A stretch of DNA of 64,000 nucleotides from Sandaracinus sp. (GTDB lineage: Bacteria; Myxococcota_A; Polyangia; Polyangiales; Houyiibacteriaceae). Numbering within the stretch: position 1 is the first letter of the stretch; the number at the start of each line of letters is the position of its first letter. The position numbers and the translations under genes are program-made. The notes under the pieces are model-generated. The model searched no databases. It was given only the letters and a program-made list of their open reading frames with translations, and was not told the origin of the DNA. Shown here piece after piece: positions 46,877-55,384 of the stretch. The stretch spans positions 1-64,000 of the forward strand of contig JACKEH010000015.1 in assembly GCA_020633125.1 (NCBI GenBank). The letters are read 5' to 3'.

Positions 46877-47845
46877 ATGACTTGGCGTCGCTTCTGCGTC
46901 TTCGTGTCCCTGCTCTCGATGGCCTGTGGCGGAGGGAGCGGCTCGGCGGACTCCGGACTCGACGCAGCCCTCGACGCGAACCTCGCCGACACCGGGACCG
47001 ATGCGTTCGTGGTGCTCGACGCGGGCCTGGACGCTCCCCCCGACGACGCGGGAACCGACGCACCCGAAGGCCCGAGCTGCCTGGACACGCACGAGGCGGG
47101 CGACGAAATCATCGACGCCGATCATTGCAACGTCTGCACCTGCCAAGAGGACGGGAGCTTTGCGTGCACCGATCGCGTCTGCCCGGAGACGCTCCTCGGC
47201 GGCTGCGATTACGACGGCACGACGCACGACTACGGCGCGCGTTTTCCCGCCACCGACGGCTGCAACGAATGCGTCTGCGCCGCGAGCGGCCTCGCGTGCA
47301 CCCGCCGCGAGTGCAGCGAAGCGGAGGAGGGCGCCATCCTGCTCGAAGCGCTCGACCAGCCCTGCGGTCGCGAAGGCTTCACCGCGCAATCGGTGCTTCA
47401 AGGCATCCCCTACACCGAGCTCACCGCGCCTTTCGTCTACCAACGCGACGGAACGCTCTACCCCGAGACGCTGCCCGACACCGAGCTGACGCTTCGTCTG
47501 CAATACGTCGGAGGCTTCCTCGTCTGCCGCATTCCGAGCGAAGACCAGGTCGCGATGGACCTCGAAATCGCCGCGCGTTGGCAGACCGCCGACGGCGCGT
47601 TCGACGAGGTCCTTCACGCCTACCTGCGTCGCAACGACTTCGGCTTCGTGGACGCCTGGACCACGGTCGCGTCGCGCCAACACGACGTCTTGGTCGGCAC
47701 CTACACGCCCGATTGCCTCGACCCGGGCAGCCTCTCGTTCGCCGCGCAGGTGAACGCGGACGGCAGCGCGTCGGCGACCATCGCCAAGACGTGCGAGATC
47801 GACATCGGTCTCACGGTCGGCGAAGCGACACGCGACCCGAGCTGA
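46877..47845 (+). CDS. Cys-rich surface lipoprotein with two VWC-like modules
   Basis: A 322-residue lipoprotein; the ATG at 46877 gives MTWRRFCVFVSLLSMAC with a lipobox. An Asp/Ala-rich linker (about 40 residues) is followed by two small Cys modules, HCNVCTCQEDGSFACTDRVC and GCNECVCAASGLACTRREC, with the CxxCxC...C...C spacing of VWC/antistasin-type domains. The C-terminal 150 residues are a beta-rich domain with single Cys residues that I do not recognise. Probably exposed on the outer surface. Confidence 0.75.
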   Translation: MTWRRFCVFVSLLSMACGGGSGSADSGLDAALDANLADTGTDAFVVLDAGLDAPPDDAGTDAPEGPSCLDTHEAGDEIIDADHCNVCTCQEDGSFACTDRVCPETLLGGCDYDGTTHDYGARFPATDGCNECVCAASGLACTRRECSEAEEGAILLEALDQPCGREGFTAQSVLQGIPYTELTAPFVYQRDGTLYPETLPDTELTLRLQYVGGFLVCRIPSEDQVAMDLEIAARWQTADGAFDEVLHAYLRRNDFGFVDAWTTVASRQHDVLVGTYTPDCLDPGSLSFAAQVNADGSASATIAKTCEIDIGLTVGEATRDPS

Positions 47846-48157
47846 GCTCGAAGCACGTCGAACTGGGGTGTTCCAAGGCCCAGCCCGAAAGCGAGGGGCG
47901 GGGACGGCGCGCCAACGAACGAGCACCCGTGCCAACACGTTGGCAATCCGCCGACGAAGTGGCGCCCTGACCCCTAGGGGGTTCCGTTTTCGCGTCCAGC
48001 GCACTAAGCCTTCCCCTCACGACGACGCTCGGGAGGATCGGGCGTCGCGGCTCTGCGCCCCGAGCGGGCCTTTTCGCTCCGGAGCCAAGCGCGCGACGCT
48101 GCCGACCTCGGGCCGACCCACTCGAACGAGTCACTGCCCCCAAGTCAGGAGTCCCCG
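47846..48157. promoter_or_regulatory. sodB upstream region with a 16-bp inverted repeat
   Basis: 312 bp without a gene. TGCCAAC-AC-GTTGGCA (47930-47945) is a perfect 7-bp inverted repeat that could be a regulator site, and CCCCTAGGGG (47971-47980) is a perfect palindrome. A good ribosome site (AGGAG) precedes sodB. The regulator and the promoter are not identifiable from sequence alone. Confidence 0.4.
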
Positions 48158-48733
48158 ATGAACTTCGAAGTCGAAGCGCTGCCCTACGCCAAGGATGCCC
48201 TCGCCCCCGCCATGAGCGAGGAGACCCTCAACTTCCACTACGAGAAGCACCACAAGGGCTACATGACGAAGCTCAAGGCGGCCCTCGAAGGCACGCCCGA
48301 CGCGGAAAAGAGCCTCGAGGACATCGTCAAGAGCGCCACCGGCGGCAACTTCAACAACGCCGCGCAGGTCTGGAACCACACCTTCTTTTGGAAGGGCATG
48401 AAGCCGAACGGCGGCGGAGCCCCGAGTGGCGCGGTCGCCGACCTCATCCACAAGAGCTTCGGGTCGTTCGACGGCTTCAAGGAGCAGTGGGTCGCCAAGG
48501 CGAGCGGCCAGTTCGGCTCCGGCTGGGCCTGGCTCGTCCTCGACGGCGGCGAAGGCAAGATCGTCACGACCGGCAACGCGGAGACGCCGCTGACCACGGC
48601 CGCCAAGCCGCTCCTCACGATCGACGTGTGGGAGCACGCCTACTACATCGATCACCGCAACGACCGCGCCGCCTTCATCAAGGTCTGGCTCGACAAGCTC
48701 GTGAACTGGGACTTCGCGAACGCGAACCTCTGA
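48158..48733 (+). CDS. sodB: Iron superoxide dismutase
   Basis: Dismutates superoxide to peroxide and oxygen. It is 191 residues, the usual length for cytoplasmic Fe-SOD. Metal ligands are His27 (FHYEKHH), His74 (WNHTFFW), Asp156 and His160 (DVWEHAYYIDH). Gln70 in FNNAAQVWNH, in the N-terminal half, is the position used by Fe-type rather than Mn-type enzymes. The ATG at 48158 has AGGAG 8 bases upstream. It ends just before a 10-bp hairpin. Confidence 0.97.
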   Translation: MNFEVEALPYAKDALAPAMSEETLNFHYEKHHKGYMTKLKAALEGTPDAEKSLEDIVKSATGGNFNNAAQVWNHTFFWKGMKPNGGGAPSGAVADLIHKSFGSFDGFKEQWVAKASGQFGSGWAWLVLDGGEGKIVTTGNAETPLTTAAKPLLTIDVWEHAYYIDHRNDRAAFIKVWLDKLVNWDFANANL

Positions 48734-48750
48734 TCCTCACGCGAACTCGC

Positions 48751-48782
48751 GAAGGCGCCCCCGGAGAACCGAGGGCGCCTTC
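48751..48782 (+). terminator. Hairpin after sodB
   Basis: GAAGGCGCCC (48751-48760) pairs perfectly with 48773-48782 across a 12-base loop, 17 bases after the sodB stop. No T-run follows, so it may be a weak or Rho-assisted terminator. Confidence 0.6.
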
Positions 48783-49120
48783 GTCGTTCCGTCGTCTCGG
48801 CGATCGCGGGCGCGCGGAGCCTGGCCCACCCCGTCCCATGGCGACGCCGCCGTTGGAGTCGGGTCCGGGCCCATGGAATCCGGAGGTCGCTCGAAAGCGA
48901 GGCTCGGGGCGCCTCTCGAATCCGCGGCGACCACCGGAGCGGGAAGGGCGCCCTCCAAGACTGTACCTCGGAAGCGAGCGCGGTTCGTTTCGCGAAGGTC
49001 ACGGACGTGACGCTGCCGGGAAGAACCATGCTCGTGCTTGCCGCCCCCCCGGCCACCCGCTACCAAGGGAGCTTCGCCTCGGCACGGGTTGTGCGGTCCG
49101 GGGCCTTCGGAGGAGTGACG
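48783..49120. other. Intergenic region, nothing recognised
   Basis: About 340 bp between the sodB hairpin and the calcium-repeat lipoprotein gene. Open frames run through it but have no start-site or family support. A GGAGGAG ribosome site lies at its right end. No operator or RNA was recognised. Confidence 0.5.
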
Positions 49121-50428
49121 ATGAAGCGTTTCCACGTCCTTACTTGTGTCCTCGGCCTGGCCCTCGCTCTCGGCGGCTGCGGCGACGACGACACCCGTCC
49201 GGAAGACTCCGGCCCGGGCACCGACACCGGCCCGCGCCCGGACACCGGCCCCACGCCGGACGGCGGCGGTGAGTGCGTGATGAGCGCCGACGAAAGCGGC
49301 TTCGAGCAGTGCAACGACGGCTGCGACAACGACGGCGACGGCTTCGCCGACTGCGGCGACACCGGAGACTTCGGTTGCACCGGCGCCGCCTGCGCCCCCG
49401 TTTGCGAGACGACCGGCCCCGAGAACACGATGGAGGCCTGCACCGACGGCTGCGACAACGACGGCGACGGCTTCGTCGACTGCCGCGACCGTGACTGCAG
49501 CGGCTTCTGCCCGAGCGAGCGCAGCAACGTCGCGTGCTCCGACGGCATCGACAACGACGGCAACGGCTTCACCGACTGCGAGGACTTCTCCTGCTTCGAC
49601 GGCCGCATGGAGCCGGCCATCGGCCTCAACGTCTGCCTCCGAGAGATGACCAACGCGGCCTGCAGCGACGGCATGGACAACGACGGCGACGGCATGACCG
49701 ACTGCGCCGACGACAGCTGCCAGGGTGACGGCATCGTCGTGTGCGACGGCGCCACCGCGACCGGCGCGACGGAAGCGCAGTGGCCCGCGATGATCGCGGC
49801 TCAGTGCGAGAACGACATGGACGACGACGGCAACGGCTTCGGCGACTGCGCCGACTTCACCTGCGTCTTCTTCCACGCCCCGTGCCGGGCGCTCCCCCCG
49901 GAGCAGGGCAACGGCGCCTGCAGCGACGGCATGGACAACGACGGCGACGGCCTCGCCGACTGCGCCGACCCGGGCTGCAGCCCGACGCGCAACGAGTCGA
50001 TCGTCGTGTGCGACGCCGAAGGCAACGCCGTTGCGTTCGCCGACGCTGCCGCGATCACCGTTGCCGCGAACCTGCGTTGCTCGGACACGATGAACAACGA
50101 CGGAAACATGAGCTCCAGCGGCATGCCCTTCACCGACTGCGGCGACCAATCCTGCGCCCGCGACGAGCTCGTCACGGCCTGCGACACCACCGGCGAAGGA
50201 AACACGCGCAGCTGCGACGACGAGATGGACAACAACAGCAACACCTTCGTCGACTGCAATGACAACGCGTGCAGCCGCAACCCGAACCCGGCGGTCTGCG
50301 CCGACTTGGAGAAGGGCATGGCGGAGTGCAGCGACGGCATGGACAACGACGGCAACGGCTTCCCGGACTGCAACGACTTCTCGTGTCAGCCCCTGGACGT
50401 CTGCTCGGGCCGACTCAGCCGCATGTGA
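49121..50428 (+). CDS. Lipoprotein with nine CDGxDNDGDG calcium-type repeats
   Basis: A 435-residue lipoprotein. The ATG at 49121 follows GGAGGAG, and MKRFHVLTCVLGLALALGGC ends at a lipobox Cys. After a Thr/Pro/Gly/Asp linker there are nine imperfect repeats of the form C(S/T/N)DGxDNDGDGxxDCxDxxC, each with Asp/Asn ladders like thrombospondin type 3 or MopE-type metal-binding repeats and paired Cys residues. Repeats 7 and 8 are degenerate. This architecture is common on myxobacterial surfaces; calcium binding is inferred. A strong terminator follows. Confidence 0.9.
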   Translation: MKRFHVLTCVLGLALALGGCGDDDTRPEDSGPGTDTGPRPDTGPTPDGGGECVMSADESGFEQCNDGCDNDGDGFADCGDTGDFGCTGAACAPVCETTGPENTMEACTDGCDNDGDGFVDCRDRDCSGFCPSERSNVACSDGIDNDGNGFTDCEDFSCFDGRMEPAIGLNVCLREMTNAACSDGMDNDGDGMTDCADDSCQGDGIVVCDGATATGATEAQWPAMIAAQCENDMDDDGNGFGDCADFTCVFFHAPCRALPPEQGNGACSDGMDNDGDGLADCADPGCSPTRNESIVVCDAEGNAVAFADAAAITVAANLRCSDTMNNDGNMSSSGMPFTDCGDQSCARDELVTACDTTGEGNTRSCDDEMDNNSNTFVDCNDNACSRNPNPAVCADLEKGMAECSDGMDNDGNGFPDCNDFSCQPLDVCSGRLSRM

Positions 50429-50447
50429 TCTTCGACTGCCAATGAAG

Positions 50448-50472
50448 AGGCCCGCTTCGGCGGGCCTTTTTT
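50448..50472 (+). terminator. Intrinsic terminator
   Basis: AGGCCCGC-TTCG-GCGGGCCT (50448-50467) closes a UUCG tetraloop and is followed by a run of six T (50467-50472), 20 bases past the stop of the repeat lipoprotein. Confidence 0.95.
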
Positions 50473-50490
50473 GTTGGACGCGCACAACCA

Positions 50491-51483
50491 ATGGCGCGAC
50501 CGTCCGACGGTGCCGCTCATGAATACCGCGGTCTTCTCGCACTGTTGGTTTTCGGCTGCGGCTCCGCCGGAGGAGTGGAGTGCGCACCGCTCGTTCGAGA
50601 GGGGTCACGCTGCGTCTGTCCGGCGGGCACGACTCCCGTCGACGATTGGACCTGCGAGCTCCCTGACGGCGGCAGCCTCGTTCGCGATGGTCGTCCCGAT
50701 TCGGGGATCGACGGCTCAACCGTGCTGGACGGTGGCTCCGTGTTGGATGGAGGGGAGGATGCCGGCACTCCGGACGGTGGGAGCGATGCCGCAATCGACG
50801 CACCAGTTTCGCCCGCGGACCTTCTGATTGCGTGCATGACGCCACCGAGCGTGGTCGGCATGGGCGACGATGTGGCGGTGGAGTACGAGGTGCTCAATCT
50901 CGGCTCAGAGAGCGCACGGGATTTCGTGGTTCGTCTCGTCGCGCCCGCGGGATCGCGACTCGGCATGGGGGGCGCTCCCGCGACTCTCGCGGAGGAGCGT
51001 GTACTTCTGTTGAGCGGTGGCGGGAGCCGAATGGGAACCCTGCGGTTCGTGGTGCCCGCGCGCATCGCCAATGGGGATAGCCCCATGGATTGCCTGGTCG
51101 ATGCCGATGATACGGTTCCGGAGTCAGACGAGACCAACAACGCGGACCGCAAGCTTCTCACCGCGACGGGCCGCGCTGCTCTGTCAGTGGAAGGGACCAT
51201 TCCGGCATCGCTGACCGAAGGTCTCCGCCTCGATTTCACGATCACCAACTCCGGTCCGGTGACGTCGCCCGAAGTTCAGTGGCAGTTCAACGGAGAAATC
51301 GGAGGCTCCGCGTTCACCATGGACGGCTGCGAAACCAACGTGGACTGCCCGATTCTCGGGCCGGGCCAAACCGCCCGTGTTCGGCCCTACGCCGCGATCC
51401 CAACCGGAGGCGGCACCGGTACGGCGACCTTTGCCGCGGGGTCCGCCATCGTCAGTCGTTCCGGCGTGACCTACGTCCCGTGA
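50491..51483 (+). CDS. CARDB-domain lipoprotein
   Basis: A 330-residue lipoprotein; the ATG at 50491 gives a signal HEYRGLLALLVFGC ending at a lipobox Cys. A short Cys-rich segment (CAPLVREGSRCVCPAGTTP) and an Asp/Gly-rich linker are followed by a CARDB-type adhesion domain (ADLLIACMTPPSVVGMGDDVAVEYEVLNLGS, ending DADDTVPESDETNNADR) and a second beta-sandwich-like domain. The start is 18 bases after the upstream terminator and lacks a ribosome site. Base composition looks slightly less GC-rich than its neighbours. Confidence 0.75.
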   Translation: MARPSDGAAHEYRGLLALLVFGCGSAGGVECAPLVREGSRCVCPAGTTPVDDWTCELPDGGSLVRDGRPDSGIDGSTVLDGGSVLDGGEDAGTPDGGSDAAIDAPVSPADLLIACMTPPSVVGMGDDVAVEYEVLNLGSESARDFVVRLVAPAGSRLGMGGAPATLAEERVLLLSGGGSRMGTLRFVVPARIANGDSPMDCLVDADDTVPESDETNNADRKLLTATGRAALSVEGTIPASLTEGLRLDFTITNSGPVTSPEVQWQFNGEIGGSAFTMDGCETNVDCPILGPGQTARVRPYAAIPTGGGTGTATFAAGSAIVSRSGVTYVP

Positions 51484-52044
51484 TCAGAATCGCTCGAACC
51501 CGTACCCGACGTGCAACCCCACCGTCAGGTACACGGGGTCGATCCCGTTGGTCGCCAGCGAGAAGGGCAGCACGTACGCGCGGACGTCGAGACCCACGAG
51601 CCAATCGCGCGTGACGAGCCAGTCGAGCCCCAGCACCGCGTGAATCGCGAGGTCCACGCCGAAGGCGCCGTCGCGAAGGGTGCCGATGCCGTCGACTCCG
51701 AGACCGAAAAACGGAACGATCTCGAGGATGTCGAACGCGTACGTCGTTTCGAGGCCCACGATCCCGACGTGAAGCATCTCGCTCGCGGGGTGAAAGACCC
51801 ACTCGACCCGCGGGGTGAGCGTCCAGGCGTCGTTCAGCCCGATGCCCACGTCCACCGCGAGCCGGGCGCCGTGGGTGGGCAGATCGGGGTTCGCGAGCAC
51901 CACGCCATACCCCGTCCCGATTGAGAGCGTGACCTCGTCCTCGTAGGCCGACGCGGTCGAGGGAAGGGCGACCACGCCGAGCACCGCGAGGGCCGCGAAC
52001 GACCGAAGAAATCCGGGATACCAGCGGGCGAGGGCAGGGCGCAC
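51484..52044 (-). CDS. Small outer-membrane beta-barrel-like protein
   Basis: A 186-residue secreted protein. The GTG at 52044 gives the signal RPALARWYPGFLRSFAALAVLGVVALPSTASA. The mature part has alternating amphipathic strands with Gly turns (VTLSIGTGYGVVLANPD, ARLAVDVGIGLNDAWTLTPRVEWVFHP, VGLETTYAFDILEIVPFFGLGVDGIG, PVYLTVGLHVGYGFERF) and ends in Phe, typical of outer-membrane barrels. It is convergent with the CARDB lipoprotein and divergent from yfgM. Confidence 0.75.
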   Translation of the reverse strand: MRPALARWYPGFLRSFAALAVLGVVALPSTASAYEDEVTLSIGTGYGVVLANPDLPTHGARLAVDVGIGLNDAWTLTPRVEWVFHPASEMLHVGIVGLETTYAFDILEIVPFFGLGVDGIGTLRDGAFGVDLAIHAVLGLDWLVTRDWLVGLDVRAYVLPFSLATNGIDPVYLTVGLHVGYGFERF

Positions 52045-52291
52045 GGCGGGATGCTGACACGCGAGGGCGCCCCTCGCTTCCGTTCCGCGTCTCCCACCGG
52101 AATGCGGGACATTCCGAGCCGTTGACTGCCCCGTTGGGGCGTGCCATGCCCGCAGCCGAATTCCCGCGCGCCGTCCGTCGAAACGTCTTTCGAAGGCCGG
52201 CCCTCCGCAGGGTCTGAACCGGACCCTCCCACCGCGACACGGTGGACCGTGACGTAGGCCGCGAGACGCGGCCCTTTCTTGGAGACGAGCC

Positions 52292-53461
52292 TTGGCGAAC
52301 GACGACGAGAAGCGCACCCCCGAGGACGCCGAAGAAGAGCGCGAAGCGCCCGAAGGCACCGACGAGGAGCAGCACGACGACGCGGAGACCGACGAGGACT
52401 CCGACGACGAAGGCGACGACTCGGAGGACGAAGGCGACGCCGAGGGCGACGACGAGGACGCGGACGAAGGCGACGACGAGAGCGACGCCGACGAGGCCCC
52501 CGCGAAGTCGAAGGACGGCGCCAAGAAGAAGACGGGCCGCAAGCACAAGGGCTCGTCCAAGATCTCCGCAGGTCAGCGTCTCGCCGCGGCGAAGGCCGCC
52601 AAGGCCGCCAAGAAGATCGCGCAGCGCGGCAAGGAAGCGGAGGTCGTCGAAGAAGAGGCGATCGAGACCGCCACCGTCGCGAGCACCTGGCTCGACCGCA
52701 ATCGCACGAGGCTGCTCGGCGCATTCGCGGCGGTGCTGCTGGTCGGCGGGCTCTTCTTCGGCATCCAGTCGGTGCAGAAGAAGTCGGCCGCGGAAGCCTC
52801 GGGTCTCCTCTGGGAGGCCACCGAGATCCTGAACGCGCCGATTCGCGCCGAAGGGGAAGAAGCAGAAGAGGGCGCCGACGAAGACGAGCCCTCGTACACC
52901 TCGATCGCCTCGCGCGCCGATGCCGCGCTCGCGAAGCTCGACGAGCTCTTCGCCTCACACGGCGATTCGGAAGCCGCAGCGTGGGGTCACCTCGAGCAGG
53001 GCCGCGCGCTCTACCAGAAGGGCGAGCACGCCGAGGCCCGCGCCGCGTTCGAGACGGCGCTCACCCAGGGTGGCGAAGCGCTCGCGCCTCGCGCGCTCGA
53101 GGGCATCGCCTTCACCTTCGAGTCGGAGGAGAACTGGGACGAGGCCGTCGCGCGCTTCGAGCAGCTTCGCGAAGAGGGCGGCGCCCTGCAGATCCTCGCG
53201 GACTACCACCTCGCGCGCATCCACCTCGCCAAGGACGAGGAAGATCCGGCGAAGACCAAGCTCCAGGCCGTGCTCGAAGCGCTCGGCGAAGAAGACGCGC
53301 CCGAGCTCGCCTACGTGCGTGACCAGGCCGAGCTTCGTCTGATGGCGATCGACTCGAGCCTCGTGCAGCGCGACGCGGCCAACCAGATGGACCCGGCGGA
53401 GATGCAGCGGCTCATCGAGCAGCTCACCCGCCAGCAACAGCAGCAGGGCGGCACGCCGTGA
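52292..53461 (+). CDS. yfgM: YfgM-like TPR membrane protein
   Basis: A 389-residue protein starting at TTG (52292) with GGAGACGAG upstream. Residues 1-70 are an extreme acidic stretch (runs of Asp/Glu), then an Ala/Lys-rich segment (about 75-115), one membrane helix (LLGAFAAVLLVGGLFFGI, about 142-160) and a periplasmic TPR domain. The order of yfgM then bamB matches proteobacterial genomes, where YfgM is a SecYEG-associated periplasmic chaperone partner. The acidic cytoplasmic extension is far longer than in E. coli YfgM. It overlaps bamB by 4 bases (GTGA). Confidence 0.82.
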   Translation: MANDDEKRTPEDAEEEREAPEGTDEEQHDDAETDEDSDDEGDDSEDEGDAEGDDEDADEGDDESDADEAPAKSKDGAKKKTGRKHKGSSKISAGQRLAAAKAAKAAKKIAQRGKEAEVVEEEAIETATVASTWLDRNRTRLLGAFAAVLLVGGLFFGIQSVQKKSAAEASGLLWEATEILNAPIRAEGEEAEEGADEDEPSYTSIASRADAALAKLDELFASHGDSEAAAWGHLEQGRALYQKGEHAEARAAFETALTQGGEALAPRALEGIAFTFESEENWDEAVARFEQLREEGGALQILADYHLARIHLAKDEEDPAKTKLQAVLEALGEEDAPELAYVRDQAELRLMAIDSSLVQRDAANQMDPAEMQRLIEQLTRQQQQQGGTP

Positions 53462-54660
53462 AGCGTCGGGTCGCCTGGACGCTCGCGACCCTCGGCACGG
53501 CCTCCCTCGGCGCCGTCGCGGGATGCGGCGGGACCACGTCGCCCTACGACTTCGACGTGCTCGGTGTCTCCCGCGCCGAAGCCACACCGGTCACGGGCAG
53601 CCACCTGAGCGTGCGATGGAGCCGGGTGCTTCGTCCGCGCCTCGGCGGCCCCTACACCCCGGTCGAGAACGCCGCCGCCGCGATCGACATGCGCCGGCAG
53701 CGCGTCTTCGTCGGCTCGTCGCAGGGCATGTTCTTCGCGTTCGACGGCAACGACGGGCGCGAGATCTTTCGCTACGACCCCGAGGCGGGGGTCGAGGCCG
53801 AAGCGGTGGTCGACGAAGCGTGGGGCGACGTCTACCTGGCCTCGGACGACGGTCGGATCCACGCGCTCTCGGGCCGAACGGGCGAAGCGCGCTGGAAGGC
53901 GCCCGTCGGTGGCTCCGTACGTCAGACCCCGCGTCTCGGTGAGGACGCGATCTACGTCGTCACCGAAGAAGATCGCGTCGTCGCGATCTCGCGCGAAAAC
54001 GGCGAGGTTCTCTGGACCTACCAGCGCGAAGTCGAGGTCGAGCTCGCGATCTCCGGCCACGCGGGGCTCACCGTCTCCGAAGACGGCCGCGTGCTCTATA
54101 CGGCGTTCACGGACGGCACGATCGTCGCGCTCGACGCGACCGACGGATCGCTGAAATGGGAGCGACCGACGGTGCTCGACGACGAGGCGCCGGACGAAGG
54201 CGACGCGGTTCGTTTCTACGACGCCGACGTCACCCCCATCGAGGTCGGCGAGGTCGTCTACGCGGCGAGCTTTCGAACGGGTCTCTACGCCCTCGAACGG
54301 AGCAGCGGCACGGTGCTCTGGCGCGAGCCGCTTGCGGGCGTCGTCGCGCTCGCGGCGCATGACGACAAGCTGCTCGTGTCGAGCAGCGTGTATGGCGTGG
54401 TCGCGCTCGACCGCGAGACGCGTGAGGTTCGTTGGCGTCGACCGCTCGAGCGCGGCGCGCCGGGTCAGCCGGTCGTGACGCCCACGGGCCTCGTGCTGGT
54501 GGCGGAATCGACGGGCTCGCTGCTCGTCCTCGAGCTGCGCACGGGTCGCGAGGTCGGCCGTCTCGACGCGGGTCGCGGTTTCGGTGCGAGGCCCTCGATG
54601 GCGGGCCGGTACGGTTGGATCCTCTCGAACGGTGGCCAGCTCTTCGCGTTCGAGATCTGA
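53458..54660 (+). CDS. bamB: Outer-membrane assembly lipoprotein BamB
   Basis: A 400-residue lipoprotein of the BAM complex that scaffolds beta-barrel insertion. GTG start at 53458; MKRRVAWTLATLGTASLGAVAGC carries the lipobox. The rest is a PQQ-type beta-propeller with repeated blades of the form VYLASDDGRIHALSGRTGEARW, AIYVVTEEDRVVAISRENGEVLW and LYTAFTDGTIVALDATDGSLKW. Its coupling to the YfgM-like gene supports BamB over a generic PQQ-binding protein. It ends at a strong hairpin. Confidence 0.9.
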   Translation: MKRRVAWTLATLGTASLGAVAGCGGTTSPYDFDVLGVSRAEATPVTGSHLSVRWSRVLRPRLGGPYTPVENAAAAIDMRRQRVFVGSSQGMFFAFDGNDGREIFRYDPEAGVEAEAVVDEAWGDVYLASDDGRIHALSGRTGEARWKAPVGGSVRQTPRLGEDAIYVVTEEDRVVAISRENGEVLWTYQREVEVELAISGHAGLTVSEDGRVLYTAFTDGTIVALDATDGSLKWERPTVLDDEAPDEGDAVRFYDADVTPIEVGEVVYAASFRTGLYALERSSGTVLWREPLAGVVALAAHDDKLLVSSSVYGVVALDRETREVRWRRPLERGAPGQPVVTPTGLVLVAESTGSLLVLELRTGREVGRLDAGRGFGARPSMAGRYGWILSNGGQLFAFEI

Positions 54661-54681
54661 CGACGTCGCCGAGAACGAACG

Positions 54682-54717
54682 GAACGAGCCCCGGCGCCAA
54701 CGCTCCGGGGCTCGTTC
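54682..54717. terminator. Bidirectional hairpin between bamB and the CMD-family gene
   Basis: A 13-bp perfect stem (GAACGAGCCCCGG, 54682-54694, with 54705-54717) and a 10-base loop lie between convergent genes. No long T-run is present on either strand. Confidence 0.75.
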
Positions 54718-54732
54718 GCGTTTGCGATTCGC

Positions 54733-55338
54733 TCACGCCGCGAGGTGGTCGGAGCCGATGCGAAGCGGGAGCGCCATCGTGTTGAAGTAGCTCTCGACCG
54801 CGCAGATCCACACGAGCTCGACGATCTCGCGTTCGTCGAACGAGCGACGAAGGCGCTCGAAGACCGCGTCGGGGACGTGGAGCGACTCCGCGACCGCCGC
54901 GGCGTACGCGAGCGCCGCACGCTCGCGCTCGTCGAAGCAGGGCGACGTCTCGAACTCGGAGAGCGCCGCAAAACGCTCGCGACCCAGCTTCGCGCGAAGC
55001 GCCTCGGCCAACGAGAGATCCGCGCAGAACGTGCATCCACGCCAACCGGCCAAGCCGACCCGCACGAGGTGCTGGGTGGTGGCGTCGAGCTTCAAGAAGC
55101 GTGAGAGCACGGCGACCATCGTGACGGTCACCCACGCCAGGGCCGGCGCGCGTGGGTAGAGGATACGAAAGCCGGTCGGCACTTTGCCGAAGCGCTGGCG
55201 CGACCCGAAGAAGATCAGCCGTGTGAGCAGGCCGCGCGGACGGTCCAGCGGCGGGAGCGGATGGACGCCGTGCTCGCTTCGAGACGGGGTCGAAGCGTCC
55301 GAAACGGAAGGGCGCGAGGAGAGGGTGTCGGTGGTCAT
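54733..55338 (-). CDS. Carboxymuconolactone decarboxylase / AhpD-type protein
   Basis: A 201-residue all-helical protein. The AhpD-like core has the redox CxxC pair in GWRGCTFCADLSLAEAL, followed by RERAALAYAAAVAESL and EREIVELVWICAVESYFNTMALPL, the typical CMD-family helices; a basic, proline-rich stretch of about 50 residues precedes it. The start ATG is at 55338. Genes of this family are characteristic targets of ECF41 sigma factors, and an ECF41-like gene lies 0.7 kb away in the opposite direction. The substrate is unknown; peroxide or quinone handling is possible. Confidence 0.85.
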   Translation of the reverse strand: MTTDTLSSRPSVSDASTPSRSEHGVHPLPPLDRPRGLLTRLIFFGSRQRFGKVPTGFRILYPRAPALAWVTVTMVAVLSRFLKLDATTQHLVRVGLAGWRGCTFCADLSLAEALRAKLGRERFAALSEFETSPCFDERERAALAYAAAVAESLHVPDAVFERLRRSFDEREIVELVWICAVESYFNTMALPLRIGSDHLAA

Positions 55339-55384
55339 GTCGCTGCCACGCGCGAGGGCCCCCCCGCGTTACGGCGTCACGCTC

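Noticed and set aside
47946..47980. Rho-independent terminator at CCCCTAGGGG
   Set aside because: The palindrome has no loop or T-run and lies more than 100 bases past the preceding gene.
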